Source: Candidatus Blackburnbacteria bacterium RIFCSPLOWO2_01_FULL_40_20 (GTDB taxonomy: Bacteria > Patescibacteriota > Microgenomatia > UBA8517 > UBA10165). Taken from it: DNA of 36,800 nucleotides. The notes under the pieces are model-generated. The model saw only the letters and a list, made by a program, of their open reading frames with translations. It searched no databases and was not told the origin of the DNA. The position numbers were made by a program, and so were the translations under genes. Below are positions 34,919 through 36,800 of the stretch, in pieces. The stretch lies in the NCBI GenBank assembly GCA_001816475.1, contig MHCC01000002.1, forward strand, positions 377 to 37,176, in the 5' to 3' direction. Position 1 is the stretch's first letter; the number at the start of each line of letters is the position of its first letter.

Positions 34919-36703
34919 CTATGCAATTGTGAAATCCCGCTCTTTTACTCGCATCTTTTTTTCCATGAAGAAAGCTACAAAAAGAGCTGTAAAAAATGAA
35001 AACAGACTAATTAAATTTCCCGCTTTTCTAATTGGCGTATCCTCAAATGACAATACCACTTCGTGATTCCCTTTAGGGACACTAACATCAATAAAGCCAT
35101 ATTCATTTTTGAAAGAAAACGGGGTCTTTTGCCCATCCATATAAACTTGCCAACCTGGGAAATAGTTTGTATAGAACCGCAACAAAGAATCTTCTTGCGC
35201 GTTTATTCCATATACTTTGTAATTCGCTTTCAAATCAGTTTTGTAAAATGTTGCCTTGCCCGAAGATGCCTCCACTTCAGAGGCCGGAACAATAAAAGAC
35301 TTTGGCAATACTTTTGTAACATCCTTGTAATAGAGTCCACTCGGAACACTCTTGTGAATAATTTCATGATCGCCCACGTCTTTTTCTAATCCTTTAAGGA
35401 AGTTTTGATTATTGTAGTTGATTATATTTTCTGGAATGTAATAGGCGGGATGTAAATACCCTGAATAAAAAGCAATAACCAAAATAACTATAGCTAGATA
35501 AGTCAATAAACGTTGTACGCTGTTTTTGATAAACAAAAATATTCCTCCTCCAACAACAGATGTGCAAAATATTATTAAGGTCAGGTACCTCCAAGGAAAT
35601 TGAAAATAACCAAAATAGGGCAGCTTTTCCCAAACGAAGCTTGAAATGTCAAACATCATAAAAATGGAAATTACTAACCCTATTCCAGATGAAATTAATA
35701 ACCAGTGAACGAACTCAAATTTGCCTTTACGAATTAAGAAATTGATTAATAACCCTATACATATTATTAACAAAATCCAATGAACGACTCCTATTTGAAA
35801 AGACATTTGGTCCTCACAACCAGGTAAAGATGGTCCATAATCCCACTTGTTTGAAAATATTTGTAAAGGACATACAAAATGAAGGTGATAGCTACCAGCT
35901 CCAGTGAATGTTCCTTGCGATTGTGTATATTTGGTTTCGAAAATACTTGGCAAAACAAAGAAAGAAGAAATTAAAAATCCAAAAAGGAGCGATACGGAGG
36001 AAGATATAAATATTTTTTTTGATCTGTATTTTAATAGAAGAAATATTTGAAATAAAACAATCACTGGTCCAAAAATCGCAGTTGTTAAAACATGTGAAAG
36101 TGAAAAAGCTCCAAATATTATTGTTGTTGCGAAAAAATATCTGCCCTTTTGCTTTTCCCAATAGGAATTAAGGGCCCAAAATATACCTGGTGCAAGCGAG
36201 ATCGCAGTAAATTCGGCCATAGAAGCTCTGACGTAATATTGCAGAATATGGTAAGGAGCAAAAACGTATAACAAGGCCGATGTTAATCCACCCAAAACTC
36301 CAAAATGTTTTCTTGAGAATAAATACATAAAAAAGCCCGACGATAGCCATAACAGAGATGAAATAAAATTAAATGCTGCCAAATTAGGAAGGCCAAATAG
36401 TTTGGGAATTAAGTACAAATAGTAGAAACCTGGTGGATAAAAGTTGAATTGGGGCACTCCTGTTCCAGGATAATATGTGTCAACATACCTTATAGGAAAT
36501 TGTCCGTCCAAGAAAGCACTCGAAAATTGTCTTGTAAAAACTAGTTGAAAAAGAATGTCATGCGCCTTCATGATCATCCCGCTGTTTACCAAAAATGGCC
36601 ATAGAAGAACTGCAACCGCGACAACCGTTACTGCAATTGCCAAAAATTTTAATATTCCCTCAGTCGGATCCTGCCCGAAAGATCGTTCTCCGCTCGAGTC
36701 CAT
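34919..36703 (-). CDS. large multi-pass membrane protein (PTPS-related/YfhO-like type)
   Basis: DILFQLVFTRQFSSAFLDGQFPIRYVDTYYPGTGVPQFNFYPPGFYYL; many TM helices; C-terminal periplasmic domain. Confidence 0.75.
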   Translation of the reverse strand: MDSSGERSFGQDPTEGILKFLAIAVTVVAVAVLLWPFLVNSGMIMKAHDILFQLVFTRQFSSAFLDGQFPIRYVDTYYPGTGVPQFNFYPPGFYYLYLIPKLFGLPNLAAFNFISSLLWLSSGFFMYLFSRKHFGVLGGLTSALLYVFAPYHILQYYVRASMAEFTAISLAPGIFWALNSYWEKQKGRYFFATTIIFGAFSLSHVLTTAIFGPVIVLFQIFLLLKYRSKKIFISSSVSLLFGFLISSFFVLPSIFETKYTQSQGTFTGAGSYHLHFVCPLQIFSNKWDYGPSLPGCEDQMSFQIGVVHWILLIICIGLLINFLIRKGKFEFVHWLLISSGIGLVISIFMMFDISSFVWEKLPYFGYFQFPWRYLTLIIFCTSVVGGGIFLFIKNSVQRLLTYLAIVILVIAFYSGYLHPAYYIPENIINYNNQNFLKGLEKDVGDHEIIHKSVPSGLYYKDVTKVLPKSFIVPASEVEASSGKATFYKTDLKANYKVYGINAQEDSLLRFYTNYFPGWQVYMDGQKTPFSFKNEYGFIDVSVPKGNHEVVLSFEDTPIRKAGNLISLFSFFTALFVAFFMEKKMRVKERDFTIA

Positions 36704-36800
36704 ATTATCAATATATAATTGTCCTAAAGGGAGATCAAGGAAGAAAATATCAAAAGGTGTAGGCAGGTCAGCACATGGTATACACTTTACAGGTGAACGA

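Noticed and set aside
1-36800. CRISPR array, transposase, prophage or toxin-antitoxin operon
   Set aside because: No regular spacer-repeat array, cas, integrase, transposase or phage structural genes seen; Fic lacks an adjacent antitoxin and has its own inhibitory motif
1-36800. Alternative genetic code (UGA as Gly)
   Set aside because: Conserved genes read normally with code 11 and some ORFs end in TGA, e.g. at 9377

Overview
Chromosomal window that looks like a Candidate Phyla Radiation bacterium, probably Microgenomates-like (inference from gene content and small proteins, not tested). Recognisable genes: murC with a 3'-truncated murD, yebC, a TPR protein, a LytR_C-domain protein, a Kef/CPA2 antiporter, a DUF3850-like protein, a Tat/M23 lipoprotein, rluD, a dksA/traR-like zinc finger, an Lgt-like membrane protein, efp, tRNA-Leu(CAA), a speD-like gene, dnaB, an MBL-fold hydrolase, RDD proteins, tRNA-His, an M20 peptidase, hisS, an EamA transporter, rpmE, a short prfA, htrA, a ctpA-type S41 protease, rpsR-ssb-rpsF, a Tat-signal HEGGH protein, a Fic protein and a large PTPS-related-type membrane protein. 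The best non-coding signal is a T-box-like leader with a strong promoter. Its TGGG bulge matches the C73-CCA end of the tRNA-His gene directly downstream, in a tRNA-His / M20 peptidase / hisS cluster. Other signals: a two-hairpin element present twice (once as the apparent tRNA-Leu leader), a ~90-nt multibranched element between rluD and the M23 gene, a competing-hairpin leader at the dksA-like gene, a 10-bp-periodic array at the Fic promoter, a (GAAAATT)4 tract inside rluD, GTCATTCCGG palindromic repeats bracketing single genes, and a covarying AT-rich hairpin repeat. All calls come from reading the sequence; no searches were run.
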